Source: Phoronis australis (taxonomy: Eukaryota; Phoronida; Phoronidae). From it: a DNA stretch of 64,000 nt. The stretch's first letter is position 1, and each line of letters opens with the position of its first letter. The notes below the pieces were generated by a model that saw only the letters and a program-made list of their open reading frames with translations, ran no database searches and was not told the origin of the DNA. The stretch covers positions 260,896 to 324,895 of the forward strand of contig NMRA01000083.1 of assembly GCA_002633005.1 (NCBI GenBank). The letters are read 5' to 3'. Shown here one piece after another: positions 11,267 to 26,200 of this stretch. The position numbers were made by a program, and so were the translations under genes.

Positions 11267-14200
11267 GTGAGAAGTGTTGCATCGCAGACCCTTGCTGGGT
11301 AGCTTTTTTGCATATATTGATCATGTACAAAACCCCTGTCCTTACGAACTTTTAATGTTCAATCGCCAAGTTTTGAATTACGACAAAAATTTCTTCACAT
11401 TAGAACGCCTTGTGGCAGAATAGCAAAATTTTATTTCATCAAAATTTTCATTAAGAGTAAACGAGAAGACAATTTTACTCTAGGAACCAGTTACTGGTTC
11501 CTAGTTTTACTCGATTACGTATGTCGTCAACAAGGCTTGATGAAATTTTGATCATTTTGGCAATAAAGTGAGTGAAAAAGTGCCAATTTCGGCCGTTAGT
11601 TTTGGTCGAATTTGAGAAAACTTTGCTGCACTTCACTTGCCATTAAAATTGGTCTCTGCATTATGTTGCTTGCTGTTAGCAAGATTTGATTTCTGGGCTT
11701 CAAGAGAACACTAATAACTTTTCGGTTTGCTTTTTGTAAACATGAAGTCTTAAAAACAAGGACGTGAAGAAGACTTTGACAGTTGTTGAAATTTTGTGAA
11801 AAATAAAATCTGCAGTCTTTATTGCTCAGGTAGCTACTCATACTAAAAACACGTCGAAATAAACCAGCATTGTTAACAGTACGGTCATTTTTCTAAGAGT
11901 ACACTAATTTACAAACCATTTTTGTCTTGACAGTTTTATGTTCTAGTTAATAGAGACAAAAGTAGACATGCACTATGAGAGATGAAAGTCACGTGTTAGA
12001 ATTATAGACAAAACATCAATAACAACAATGAATTGCTAAGCACAATGACGGCTTCTAGAGATGATGGTTTGGCAGTGTGAATTATATTACCACAAGTAAC
12101 AAATAATTGTCCCAGTTGATAGATTTACTTCAAAATATAATACTTGAACACTTTGTCACTTTACTTTCTTCTTATGTTCACAAACTTTAAGAACTCTGCC
12201 TCAAGACCTCCGCTTGCATCGATGCTGTCTGCCGGTAGTACACTAGAAAAAAAGATGTATTCGAAAAAATCAGGCCAGAGAATGTGACACTGGGTTTGTC
12301 AACCCTCCCAATTCGATTTACTTGGGAAGCTCTTGGTTTTTGAAGTATTTCCACATCTTTCGGAAAGGTGGCAAATTCTCCTGATTCTTTAAACTAATTC
12401 TCTCAGTTTTCTTGAAATGTAATCACTGAGAGATCAAGGGGACAGTGTGCCTCACTGAGTTTCTGCCGCCTTTTATTTCGGTTTTCAAAGGTTGGAAATC
12501 CGTCACTGGATGTTTATCTATCATCTTTACATTTTGGTCTAGAGGGAGGTAACTAGTAGTCTAATAGTGTCTAAAAGGCCTTTCCCACTGCCTCCGAAGC
12601 TTCAGTACTACAGTGGGAGCACTTAACTTCAATCTATTATCGAAGTTAATTGCGGTACCTAACTCCGAAGTTAAGTGGTGGATTTAACAGAGAAGCGTCG
12701 ACGCTTCGGTATAATGAGAACACTTAACTTCGATGCAATCGAAGTTATCTGCAGGTGTCACTGCGATAATTCGCCAACAGTGGGCAGTAATTGGTTAAAA
12801 TTATTAATAATTTGTTAATAGTATTTGATATTTTGACAGTATAAGCATTGTTTCAATTTGTCCACGTGCTTGCTGGATTTTTTCATTAAAAATGAACGAA
12901 ATTCACTGAACGTTTTTTGTGCTCTGGAGTTCCTGCCAAAAGTATGCTTGGATCTGTTGCAAATCATAAGACTCCAATTTTTTGGTAAACGTCGTCAATC
13001 TTCTTCGTCTCTGAAGTTGACGTCCTCGTTTCTTTGTGGGGAGAGCGGGGAGGTGCTTGCCATTTTGGATGACAACGACAAAAACTGGCGCACGAAGGTA
13101 TACAGGCCCAATGAGATAAATTGCGTGTAAGTATATATAGCTCAATGTACAGGTCAAGGTCATGTTGGTGCAGCATTTCGATAATTTTGCTGAACTATAG
13201 CTCCAAAGTTGATGGGAAAACTCAAGCTAACTTCACTGTTAACCAGTTAACAGCGAAGCTAACTATATGAGAAACTATTTTCTTTACAATTGTAAATCAT
13301 GGGTGCTGTTCACATACAATTGTGAATCATGGGTGCTGTTCACTCGCAATTGGCCTTTTAATAGTGCATGCATGCTCAGTGAAAGCGATTCTTTGTGAAC
13401 CCTGCTCTTTGTCACACTATTGCCCCAGGTGGACTATGTAACTAAACACAGCTTAACAAAGGCTTTATGATTCTGGCTGAGAAGACAATAGTTTTGTTAT
13501 CATCCATGGATTTTTAAATAGCCAAGCCCTGAATGAAATAATGAAAAATGCAAGCAAAAGATTGTTTTTCGCTTATTTCATCTCGCTCAAACCGGGTTTT
13601 AGTAGATTCCACCATTGTCACTGGGGGTTTCTTAGAATTTTTTTTGATAACTGCACGCACAAGCATGAATTTACGAAGTGTACGAAGTATTTTGCCCTTG
13701 GCTTAACTTACTCTATGAACTATTAGCGAGAAGTACCGTGTTTCAAGGGTGGTGTACTTACTGAGTATTAGAGTGTGCAAACTGTAAGAGAAATGACCGT
13801 AGTGTACTAATAAAACTTGAGCTGACCAATGAAAGTGAACCTACTGGTTTATCCGACTGTTATGCAGCTACATAGTTAGACTGGATGTGTGTCCCCTCTG
13901 ATGAATCTCAGTAGATTCCTGTGAGATTCTCACTCAAAGGACAATTTAGGTGAGAAATGCAAATGAGAATCCAATGGTAATTAGAAGGAGTATACTTTAT
14001 ACAATGAGTGGTGGGGAAAATAGCGACAATTCAGTGAGAATTTTGGACTTCAACAATTGAATTAAGATGATGTAGGACCTTATCGACAAGTCTGGGTATT
14101 TAGAGAAATGTCTAGAAAACCATACATTTTAACTCGTTGAATGTGTATGTTTTCTGTTTGTAGAAGCCGTGTAAAATTAGATTTTTGACCTTTTACCAAT

Positions 14201-17200
14201 GTGTTATTGAGTCACCTGACCATGTCTTTTTAGTAGAAGTTAGCAAAAAAGAATTATACCTTGATAGCAAAGCAACGATATTAATAACGTGATCAAATTG
14301 TATTTGATATAAATGTTCAAGGGGAGATATTTAAAATGCTGTTATGGTTTTCTAAAATTTCATTTTATGCAGCTTTTTTCAAGATTTTTCATGAAAGTTT
14401 CAAAACTCCTATTATTGATAGCCCCGCATGCAAAACTAAAACACTTCAAAAATAATTCCTAATAGCATTTGTGAGAATTAAACAGTGCATAAAGCACAGT
14501 ACCTGAAAGGTCCATGTGGAGCTGATCAGCCATTCTTGAGATATAATATAAATCGGTGTGCTTAAACCTCTAGGCAAATTTCTTAATAATGTCACTGCTC
14601 TTAAGACACTTTACCATTCTATTATTCAGCCTCATATTGATTATTGTTTACCGGTTTGGGAGCATACCAGTGACACACTTGTCAGCAAAGTCCAAGTAAT
14701 CCTAAATAGAGCCGCCAGGGCTATCCTGGGTACTTAAGAATTAGGGACACCAAGTTCGATGACTTGTATACCAAGCGGGGATTTATGAAAGTAAAAGAAA
14801 GAAATAAATATCTCTCTGCCTGTTGTATGTACAGATGTACCAATGGCTTGGCTCCAGCTAACTCAGCCGAAAATTCAATAGCAGTCAAGCTGTATATTCT
14901 ACACGCTCTTCTGTTGCTGGAAATGTTTCTTTTAAAAAAATTAAAACTGAGACCGGCAAGAGATCTTTTATCTATGCTGCTGCTACAATATGGAATTCTC
15001 TTAGCCCAGAAATTAAATGGTCCGATTCAATTGATATTTTCAAACGTATTGTTAAAAAGTGGCTGTAATTTACCTAACCTTTTTATACTCTACCTGTCTC
15101 AATCATGTCATTCTTTTCATTGTTTTTAATACTCTCACTGTTTAGAGTCCTCTCTTTATTTATTCCATCTCTCTTAGTTAAATTTTCACCATTCTTCGTC
15201 ATTTATTTATTGTCTTAATTCTCAACCTGTTTTAATTGTATCTTTTTACATATATTTAATTGTTGTTTTATTACTTTGTTATATTATATTACTGTTTTTT
15301 GTTGTTGAGGGCCCTCTTGGAAAGCAGTGCTATCACTGAAGAGGTCACCCTCATTTTATATATCACAATTAAAAAAAATGTTGCGAAGTCATCTACATTT
15401 GGCCATTTTTATAGGGTCTTCTACATAACCTTAAGTGATAATTTGGATTTGCAAAAATTATAGTGAGAATTTGTGATGAATAAACACGCTCATTGGAACT
15501 TTGAGTTGTACCAGATTTTGTGATTTGAAAATCAAATAGTACTGGGGATTAACAGATGATCTGAAAAAGAGAAATAACTTAAAGGTTGACAACGTGTTTC
15601 TCGAAAATATTGAGAAATAAATACTAAACAGTTTGTAGTTCAACCAGAGGGGATACTGTATTGAAGTTGTATGTTAACAAAGCTTGAGGATAAAGTACAT
15701 TCCATCCATCTCAGTAGAGTGCATGAAGCACCAGTATTAGACTGGTATCATTCTATGTTGGGTGTTCCATTTTTTAGTATTTGCTGATTCACCATTCTGT
15801 TGTGTGGTGCTGAAATAGTCCAGATTTTGACTGTACAGTATTTGGAACATCTAAATCACATTCCCTTTTAACAAAAACGTTAAATATTTATTCCTCTGAC
15901 CAGATTTTAAATGGGAAAAATAACCCGCCGTTGAAGGACTGTTCTGTACATGATACTTGCTGTCTTTCTGAACTTTTCATTCAAACACTTAAATGTTAGC
16001 AGTGTGTTCCTGGATTCATTTCCTCTTGGTTAAGCATAAGTACGTAGGTGTGGTAAGTGTGCAAGTTTAACATCTCATATCTTGTTTTATAAGGGCGTAA
16101 GGAAGTTTTAAGCCATATTGTGGTGATGTCATAAATCTGGAGGATTTCCTTTATGATTACAAACATTGATAAGATACATGTCAGGTCAAACAATTTATTA
16201 TATTTTGATTCTGAATTAGTACTTAATCTTATACGTATTCTGTCTTGATAGTAAGTAAAATACCATGTAGTTCAGAATGGACACCAAGCATAATTCAGAG
16301 GCAATGTCAAGAAAAATGTACTAGAGAGATGTAGGGCCTGGAATCTAATCCTTGTACTCAAAATGAACTTGAAATTATTTTTGTGACTTTCTCTGCTACT
16401 TTTGTGCAAACTCGAGGTAAGTGGTTATTAAGCTATGCTCGAATGCATTGTAGTTTACGCATATGAGTTTTTAGTCCGAGTTTGCACTTGAAGACCCTTT
16501 TATTCGTGCTACAAACTGGAGTATAAACTTGAAATTTTGAGCTCAAACTCGAACTTTTAGCCGTAATGTTCCTTTATCAACTGCAAGCTAGGACTAAAAA
16601 ATTATCCACGCAAGTCATTATGTAATCCAGTGTAGAATAATAGACACTTATCTTGAGTTGTCACATAAGTAGAGTAGGATATGCCAATCATAATTTCGAG
16701 TTCCATTTTGACTAAAAAGATTAGAACCCGGGCCCTGGTTCTTTACAATTTCTTTTTAAACATTTATTTGATTAGTTTGGACACTATCACAGTTTCCTCC
16801 TCTACTTCCTGGTAAATGTTTGATTACAGTGTTTATTATCAGGGTTTATTAAAAGGGGTCGTTGTAGGGAGGTCAGGCGGGCATGTAGTATGAAATGTTG
16901 ACTGCTGACTCTATCAAAGCCTTTTATGCGACTTTTGAAAACTAGATTATTTTGTTCAATGTAGTATTATCACAGTAAGTCCATTATTACATTGGGATAC
17001 AATGTGGTAGAAAGAAAGAATTTAGTGGGGTCTATAAAATTTTTGTGCAAAACTTCACCCCAGCGTCAATAGTGTTTTTAATATCCAGCTGTCTCCAAAC
17101 AGTATTTGCTACAATTTGGAACGTTTGCAATTATTTTGGACAACCATTGAACTAACATTTGAATGTACAGAGCAAGACAAAACAATTAAAGACAAATTGA

Positions 17201-20200
17201 CCTGGAATTCCCTGTCATAACGGTTGGGTGGAAGCCATATTCACCGTCAGTCTCTCATGACCGAGAATGAAGGGAAATAACAAATAAGTTAGCAAGGTGG
17301 CTAAACCATTCAGTAATTAGAATTTTAAATTTACTGTTTACAGAGTTATAGCATTGTGGTTGGCTGTGTGTTGTTCACACACAATTAAGGCCTTTTGAAA
17401 TTGAGACACAAAGTCAGTGAAAGTAGTTGTGAGTCCAGCTCTCAGTCACAAAACTATGCCAGTTGGACTGTATAACTAAACACACTTTAACAAAGGGTTC
17501 ATAGCCCTGATTGAGAAGAAAATTGTTTTATTACCCCCGTGTAGACTATAAATAGCTGAGCCCAGAATAAAGAATATTTTGTTGTTACCCAAACGCTTTT
17601 TTGCAGTTTGCTTATTTATTTAAGAGTAATTGTAGTTAGACTTGAGTAATTGTTTCCTTTTACAGGGGACATTGTCAAAGAAAGGGCACTTGGTGAAGAA
17701 CGTGAATGAGCGATGGTTTGTACTGACTCCATCAAAGTTACGATACTTCACCAACAGATCGGAGAAGGAACTGAAAGGAGAAATAAGTCTATCTAACACG
17801 TCCACAGTTGAGGTAACGAGCTTTGAGAACTGTGTTCCTTACTTAATGTTGATATGTAGTATTCTTGAACTATGTCCTAATTTGACTTTTAAACTCCGAA
17901 ACATCATATCTCAGAAATGACTGATTGGATTCAAGTTATCTTTCAGATACTATGCTGTATGCACTGTTAGCCAAACTTTTCCGGCTACTGTATCATTTTG
18001 AAAATGACCCATTTCTGCAACAGCGGTTATCAAAACTAGGACTTTTTGATTTTGTGCCACCAGAAATGACTACGGCTGTGTTTCCTGATGGTAATTTGGC
18101 TTTTCACATTTCCCTCCGAATCTTTGGAGTTCCCGGGTGGACTTTCATGAAATGGTTTTATTTGAGGGAGACTGCGAGGCCTTCCAAGTTAGACGTATTC
18201 AGCCCCATCTAATTGCCATGTTTATTATACTAATGAACACCACTTGAAGCATACCTTCTGTGATGCTGCCGTTGAGGCATTCTGAAGCTCCGCGTTGCTC
18301 TTGTATAACAGTGAGTCGCCTAAATATAAAGTTTTTTGAAAGGTGGTATGATTGCATTTATTCCCATTTAAGGGTTCCGTATGACAGCTAGACAAGCAAA
18401 ATTAAATTTAAAATTAATACCGCCGCTTTTGTGTTGCTACTGTAACACACAATTATTACACCATGCAGGAAGTGCTGCAACTATTTCCCGTGCTGCAAAC
18501 TTAAAGGGAAGTGTTAACTGGTGACTCACTGCTTCTGTTTTTTTTCAGTTTTGGTATTGTGTACTACAGTAGTGACTGTAAATGCAAATTGAATTTTTTT
18601 AAAGAGCTACTAGCAGACATTTTTAACCCTTATTAGAAGGTTAGAACCAGTCATGTTATAATAAAGCTGGCAGCGCCCACGGGTCAATCCTAACGATACA
18701 GTATCCGTAGGTGAAAAAATCATAAAAATCCTCAGTTGTCAATAACTGAAGCTGAGTGATATACTCCACCATTTTAGATTTGCCGAAAAGTCGTAAGTGA
18801 CATTCATTAATGAACGATTGAATAACAAAGCCACCTATTCATCTCTGCTAGTGTGTTTTACAAGGAATAATTAATTCGGGTAACCAGTAAAAACATAACA
18901 TTGATCATGCAGTATCGGAATAATCAGTAAAATTGCTATACAGTAATTCTGACAACTTGCAAAAATATTGAAAATAAATTTAGTCAGGGAAAAACTAGGA
19001 TACAATGGTCTCCGGCGACTTTGTCAGGCTGCCGACTATCAACAATGAGTGATCGCCCATTTCTTATTACTATAGAATGCCAACTGGTGGCGAAATAACT
19101 TCAGAAAGAAAACTTGGATATTGCCAATTGATGAGTTTAAAGTAAAAGGAATGATTTTCATTCAGCCTAAAGCATTTGTACAAGCTACTACCTGAGCCCG
19201 GCCGCCTAGTGGCGGACATCACTGCTCCGCGGCACAGGATGAATACTCTAATTAGCTCCGTGGGCCTTGAATAGCTGGAATTTTTGTGACCAAGAGATTT
19301 AAAAAATTCCTGCGCCGTGCTCCTGACACTACAATTATTTCTCATTGCTGACATTCAGCTCATAAACTACAGTTCATTTAACACTTCATTGCAAATTTTT
19401 GTAAGGTCTTGAAGGACGTGTGTCTAATAATTGAAAATTCAAGTCAGTTCTGCAAGTGATTATTTTTTCCTGCGAGGTGACACATTGGAACTGCTGGGGA
19501 AACGTAATTGTGGTATCCAGGCAGCAAAAATCAAGCACAGGGACGCAGTGTTATTGCAATTCAGGCGGGGATCGCACTGTTTTGACATAAAAGATGTTTT
19601 TTGTTCATTGGAACGTCGCTGTTTCTGTGGGTGTTTTTCTCCTATTTTACATGTTTAATGGTCATTAAAGCCAGTGCCGATTTGCTTCCAAATTACAAAA
19701 TGCGCGGTCGGTAGTCACAGCAATTGCTAGTACTTTGCATCAGTTTCACGACATAGCGATAAAGAAAACACATTTGCGGATCTAATTTATTACCAGACTG
19801 GGTACTGTTGATGAAATTTGACATATCTTCACGATGAGTCAGGCACCTAGTGCTGGCTTGGGAGATGTGATGTATTCACAATTTAAACTTATGATTTCAT
19901 TAAATACTGGGATACCAGTCATATGCACAGAAGCAGATAAAATTTGGATTATAAAGAATTAAATTAGTTTAAGAAAGAACTGAAATGAGAGTCAAAAACA
20001 ACCAAACAAAATAACAATGCTTTTACGCTCAGGTGATATCGAACGTTTTCAAGGACAAAATGTCCATCATTCAGGAATAGTTCCGTAACTGATTGCGGAA
20101 ATAAACGAGAATGGTCGATGATTTTCTGATCTCTACCAATGTACAAACTGTGCTCAAAAAGGCTTTTAGCTTGATAACAGAAAAGAGGAAAACATTGCAC

Positions 20201-23200
20201 CATGCTTCATATTACTTAATTTGGTGTATATTTTCAAGTTTTTGAACTAGATTATCCCTTTGAGACAAGGACTTTTAAGTAGGAAACCATATTAGTGTTT
20301 TCAACAGGGCACTGTGGACTTGAATTTCCAATTAAAATGGTTGTGCAGCAAGGGCAGATAGCTATATATCTCTTTTTCCAGACTTTACAGAATGAAAAAT
20401 CCAGGTCCTTTAAGTTTCTTGTGAAAGGAAGTGATGGCAAAGACTTAGAAATAATTGCACCTGATTTAAGGCACAAGAATGAATGGGTAGCAGGTAAGAG
20501 GACTATCAGTTAGTCTGTTATAACTGCTTTCATTTAACGACTCAATTTTATTCGTTTAATCGTTTCCGTATTGTGTTCTGATTATGTAGTTTCAGATATT
20601 TGCAATAAAATATTATTGCATAAAGCGGTTCGCCACAGTTGTAGTTTGTAGTTTGTCGTTAATTTTTTTAAGATTTCATACATATTTTTATATTTTGGTC
20701 TTTAGCTTCTACAAATCTTGAAAAATGAGGGTTTCACCAAATTAGTTTCTCTGTAACACCTGCCTAAAAAAAGGCACCTCTGGCAAAAATTTGAAATTCA
20801 CAGAGGTTACTAAAATGCCACCTCTAATTAAATTAATAATTGGAATCCTTTCTATAATGGGTTAATTTTTGTTTTACGATGTTTTATATTTTACTGATTT
20901 TCTCACGTTGCCGCAAGTAAACATTTTTTTCTGTATTTAGAGTACCACAAATTTTAGTGTCTTGGCGCCTACACAAAAAGTTACTTGCTAGTTTTTCTTA
21001 TCTGTTTCAGTTTGATACCCATCATCCTGTCTATGAAACAAGGAAACATTAGGTGGTGACAAACTTGATCTATATAATCTGAAATAGCGTCACATAAGAA
21101 TGTGCAATTCGACCTTCTCAAAGCTCGCCATTTTCAAGATCATAATTACCTCGCTACATTTCACTAGATGGGTCTAATTGTTGATATATTTTTGTAAAAT
21201 GAGTTCAGTTGATGTGAATAATCTAAGATGAGAAGTTGCTTCTGTAATTAATTCACAACTGCCTTAAGTCATACCTAACATCTACACTTGTTGCCTATTG
21301 TTTAGTATAGCGGGCTATTATTGAATGCAAAAATAACAAAAACTCAATACAAAATAAACATTCAAACTAAATATTTTATTTCAAATGAAACTCATTTTCA
21401 AATGTTTCATATGAAGTTAATCAATGTTATAAAACAGCTACAGCTTTACGTTTTTTGAGGGCAAACTGTGTCGAACTCCTTACCTTATATGTTTCCTTTA
21501 TAGTGATGTTTTGGTGTAAATTTTCTGTGAATGTGTGAATTGCTACATTATGATGTCCAATATGATGAGAAATAATTGTCCACATGAATGAACTAAACCT
21601 GGATGTAACACACCTTACATGAACTAGACTTCAGTGCTTCAAAGTCATGAAGGACTCTTAGAAAAATGACCAAGTTTGACCATCAAAAATAGGACTTTTA
21701 TTTCATGAAAAAAATCAAAACTTACATAAAACGAAATCAAAATTATACTTTAGAAAATTGTTGCAGCGTTTTTGAGATTTCATTTTTAACATTTGTATCA
21801 AAACTTGGTCATGCTATTGACACAGTTGCTTTGCTGTCAATGTACCTTTCTTTTTTGCTAAATTCCACCAAAAAGACATGGTCCCGTGACCCAGTTGGTG
21901 TTGAAAATCACATTCCACATGTGTTCTGCTTTCATAAAAAAATTTCTTAGTTAAAATCTATTGCTTCATAGGTATTTGGGTAAATGCACACACTTGCCAA
22001 TATGGTCCTACATATTCCTAACACAACACCTTTCTTTACGAGGAGACAGTGTATGTCTTGGTGGTTTGAGCTTCTGACTCTCATTCTGAGAACCGGGATC
22101 GAACCCTGACTTCACTGGTTGACAATTGAGCACTGCACAACGGTGTCTCCTACTTCTCTGAGCTCGGTCTTACTTAAGTGAATGTATGCAATGGAGTGAA
22201 TGAGAACCTGGATATATTGCGAAAGCGATTTCTGGGGCTGTGCTCAAATATACTTTTCTTTACGTAGCTATACAGGCTGCAATCAGTCATTCCGAAAGAT
22301 CAGAGTCATTCCGTAAAAGCGAATTCCTCGCGCGAAAGAAAGTTCGTGACAAGAAGAGGGATGAAGAAGAGAAGAAGAGAATAGAAGAGGCAGAAAGGCA
22401 AGAGAAGCAACGTCAAGATTTGGAGTCTGCGAGGCAGGTAAGTGAGAGACGTGGTAAAGACTGTTAAATTAAGAGGTAAATGCCTACCTTATGGTAACAC
22501 GTATAAATTTAGTTTCTAAAATACGAAGAGGAGAATGTCTCGCTTACACCGCTTACCGCTGAGATTATTCACGTAATGTGTTAAAGGCATCACTCTGACG
22601 GAAGTAACGAATTCCCCAAGTGTAATGAGCGTTTAGCCTTTCGGCCTAAGTCACAGTGAGAACTCTCAGTTAATTTAAACACCTACAAGCAACACCTGTA
22701 CACTTTGGTGATCTATTCAATATATTCTGGTAGTCACGGTAGATACGTATGCACTCTACTGGTGCCATTACTGATGAAAGTTGAACATTACGGCCATTGG
22801 CCTTTCTTTGTGTGCTGTTGTTGTAGTGAGACAACAATGTGTTAGAAGGCTACTTCATGTATCATCATGTGAATGTTTAAGTCTCGTTCTCTTGTGTTGT
22901 TTGAACATTGCTTTGACTATATAGAAGTCCAATACATCCAGAATTAAAACATTATTCCATTCAAGGAAGGCTTTAATGTACCTGCATTTAAGGCTCAGAT
23001 TTCTTAAATTCGTCTTCCAAATACTACTGATATTTGGTTTTGAAGATAATCTGGTGTTTGTAGTTTTCAATGGACATCTGCTCCGGTTGCATTCCTATGG
23101 AAACAAGATGACCACGATTTTATGGCCAGCTTGTAAGTGAAGGAAAACTTGACGATTTCATGGCAAGAATCCTTAATTGTAGATTGAAATTACGTTCTCC

Positions 23201-26200
23201 GCTAATGAGTGGATTTTTGGCTTGTCAGCATTGGGCTGGTTTGAGTTTCGTAGATGCAAGGATATTGCTAAGGAAGCCTGCACGATCACGTGCTTTGCTG
23301 GTAATATGTGGCGATAATCTCTCGTAGTCTTGTGTGTTCTTACGTTATCACGAGATTCTCGCCTCTATGCAATACACGCCTGTTGGTGTGGTGGAGGAGA
23401 CCGGTTTTTACCTCGCGTACTGGCTTCTGAAGCCCTTGGTGACACTGTCCTGGAGTCGTGTCTTGAATTGTCATCTTTATCAAAAGTTGCTTTTGTAGAA
23501 AGCTCACCTTGCCTTCAGTGTTGACCGTAGACAATCTTAGGGCTTTAAATATCGGTGCTATTGCTATATTTTTGATATGTTTAAGTTATCTTAAAGCCAT
23601 AGCCTGAGTCATCTTCGGAAATCAATGTTTTGGTTCATGGTTTTGGTGGAACCCCTTATTTAGGGTTTTTAATACTGTGAATTAGGTTTCCTCATTACCG
23701 TATACAAGATATGGTACAATGTCACTAATTTAGGACACAACATGACTGACAAGTGAAATTTTATTTTTTCATTTTTTTTCTTAAAAGATAAGCAGCATCA
23801 AATGAAGTACATTTTAGTAACAGTCACTGTCAGACCACTTTTAACAAATTTTGGACATTTGTAGCCATATGTTAGAAACTATAATGGAAAAATAAGAAAG
23901 ATCAATTTTAGCCAAAAGTTTTGTAAGATTTTCCTGTGATACCGTGGACCAATTGGAATTCATTGATTGTTTGGTGATTTATTTGAGTTTGAACTGTACG
24001 TCTTTGGCTTGACCTAATTGGCAATGATTCCGTGGCACTTGAAATTACAACTTAAAGGCATGACTCATTAATTCGTGGTGTCTGGTCATGGGCGTATCAA
24101 ATTGCCATACATGTCAGATTTCACAGATATAGTGCTGGTTGTCTCCACATATGTCGTCGTTCCATTTGAATCCCTCCCATATTTCGGCACAGTCTTCACC
24201 TCCTCTATAATTGTCTGGCTGTCCTGAAAGTTTAAAGTCATGTTTTAGGTTAGTTTATTTTTAAAAGCATGAAAGTTTTGAGACATCCAGTTAAGTTATC
24301 AAAATACAGAAAAAAAATAATTTCAGTATTTGACTTAATTTTTTCTGTATAGTTTATTTTTGTTTAAACTATATAGACTGATCAAGAATAATCACATAGC
24401 ACTGTCTGCTTCCCAATTTTTAATTACAATTTATTCAGTGTTTGCCCAGGGTTGTGTGCCAAAGAAGATGCATGCTGGTTGTCAAAACTTTGGATATAAT
24501 TTTGGTAGGGTGCATACAACAAATGAAACTAAAAGGGAAAACCATTTTATTCCATGATTATCAAATTTCCATTGGAATTGAAAGATACTGCCATGGATTC
24601 ATTTCCAATCCCTACTGTTTCTGTTGTATACCTGAATGATCTAAATTTTTTGCTTTAACTCAGATGGAGACTATAGAAATGGTCAGAGGTATTGAGCCTT
24701 TTATCAGAAATGGCTGCTTTGAAAGGTTTAATGTGTGTCTTTCTTCCGTCACTGTTGTCTAATTCAGCATTTGAATTAGCACAAGCTATGGGACAAAATA
24801 TGCCTAGTTGTGCCAGACTTGATTGTAGGCTCTGAAAGAAACAGCAGACGATCTTGTAATTATTTGATTTAATTTTTAAACGGGATAATAAAAGTTCTAA
24901 GTTCTTGGTAAGCTTTATAAGTAAGAAACAAAAATATACCTGTTCAAAATGGCTATGAACCTGACTTCTGTCCAAAAAGTGAACTTTTGCTTTAGACCAC
25001 TTTCTGCTTGTCTTTACTAACACGAGAAGTGGCTTTTGAGTTTGCTAAGAACTTACAATTCGTTTCTCTTTGAGACCATGCTTGGCGTATAAAGTGACAT
25101 GTCGGGACAAGCCAACCAGCGGTCTGGCCTTTCAAAGCCCTGAATTAACTCATATTTTGACTAAGGAATAATTTAAGACCAATTTCACAATTGCAAGTGG
25201 TCTAAATAAAAAGTTATTTTCTACGACGAAAAAACCGCTTTAATTCAACCACCTGAAACCCTTTACGAGTTCTCACCTCTGTACCAGTTGGTGAAAGTAA
25301 ATGTTTTCCCGGTCGCCTCCCATTTCCATTGCCCTTCTCTAGTTATGTCATGGCCACCGATCCAGAATGCCATGTTGTCCCGTCGGGAGATTCCTTGAAT
25401 GCCGAGGGTGCGCTTGATCAGGTTTTCAATGAATGTCTGCTCTTCTTGCGTTTCTATGGAAACAAGATTGCCACCATCTTTGTTGCACAGCTGCATTGCC
25501 AGATGCCAGGAAGATGAAGACCTTACGACTTTGTAGCAGGAATCTTTGAACAGAGTATAATCGAGTGGACATTTCTTCTTAACTGTGGTTTTAGGAGATG
25601 TGCTCAGAGATTGGATCAATTTTTGATTCTTCAACAATTGGCTGTTCATCTGATTGAGATCGGTTTTGACCTCAGCAACTTGTTTCTGCAACGTCTGTTG
25701 CCCCTGACGAAACACCGTGTCTTGGCTTAACATCTTCGTTAGAAGTTGTTCCTTCAGGAGACTGATCTTGTCCTCCATGACCACCTGATTCGTTTTGATG
25801 GCTTTCAACATGTCTACTATTTCGTCTGTCTTGCATGGGCATGTGTTGTTGTTAGCGATACCTTCAGGGAACCCCACGTTGGGAAACACGGGAGTCAGCA
25901 TACTTGGGTGAAGAATACACAGAAACAGAACGAGAGTGTACTGACCCGCCATGTTGTTACAACTGGCACTGATGTGTTTCTGCCCAGTTTTTATACAGGA
26001 AGATTAGAAGTTCTGCGAGACCATTGTTATCAAAAGCTGTATGTTCATCTGTGATTGGTACCTGCCAAGTACTGTGTTTATGTGTGAAATGAAAACATTG
26101 TAATTATGATTAATTTGATGGTAGCACCATAATCGACCTCCTTTACTATTATTAGCCATTTCGTATACTGTTTGCTGACAAATAGTTTGCATTGGCCTAT

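Larger units (their letters stand above)
11267..17665 (+). other. SWAP70 intron with palindrome, dyads, family A copies and LINE remnant
   Basis: 6.4 kb intron. Outside the listed repeats (11480, 12575, 13287, 14560, 17350) I saw nothing interpretable. Confidence 0.6.

Noticed and set aside
14764-15129. 121-codon plus open frame
   Set aside because: It mixes frames across the LINE remnant; only its first part is reverse-transcriptase related.
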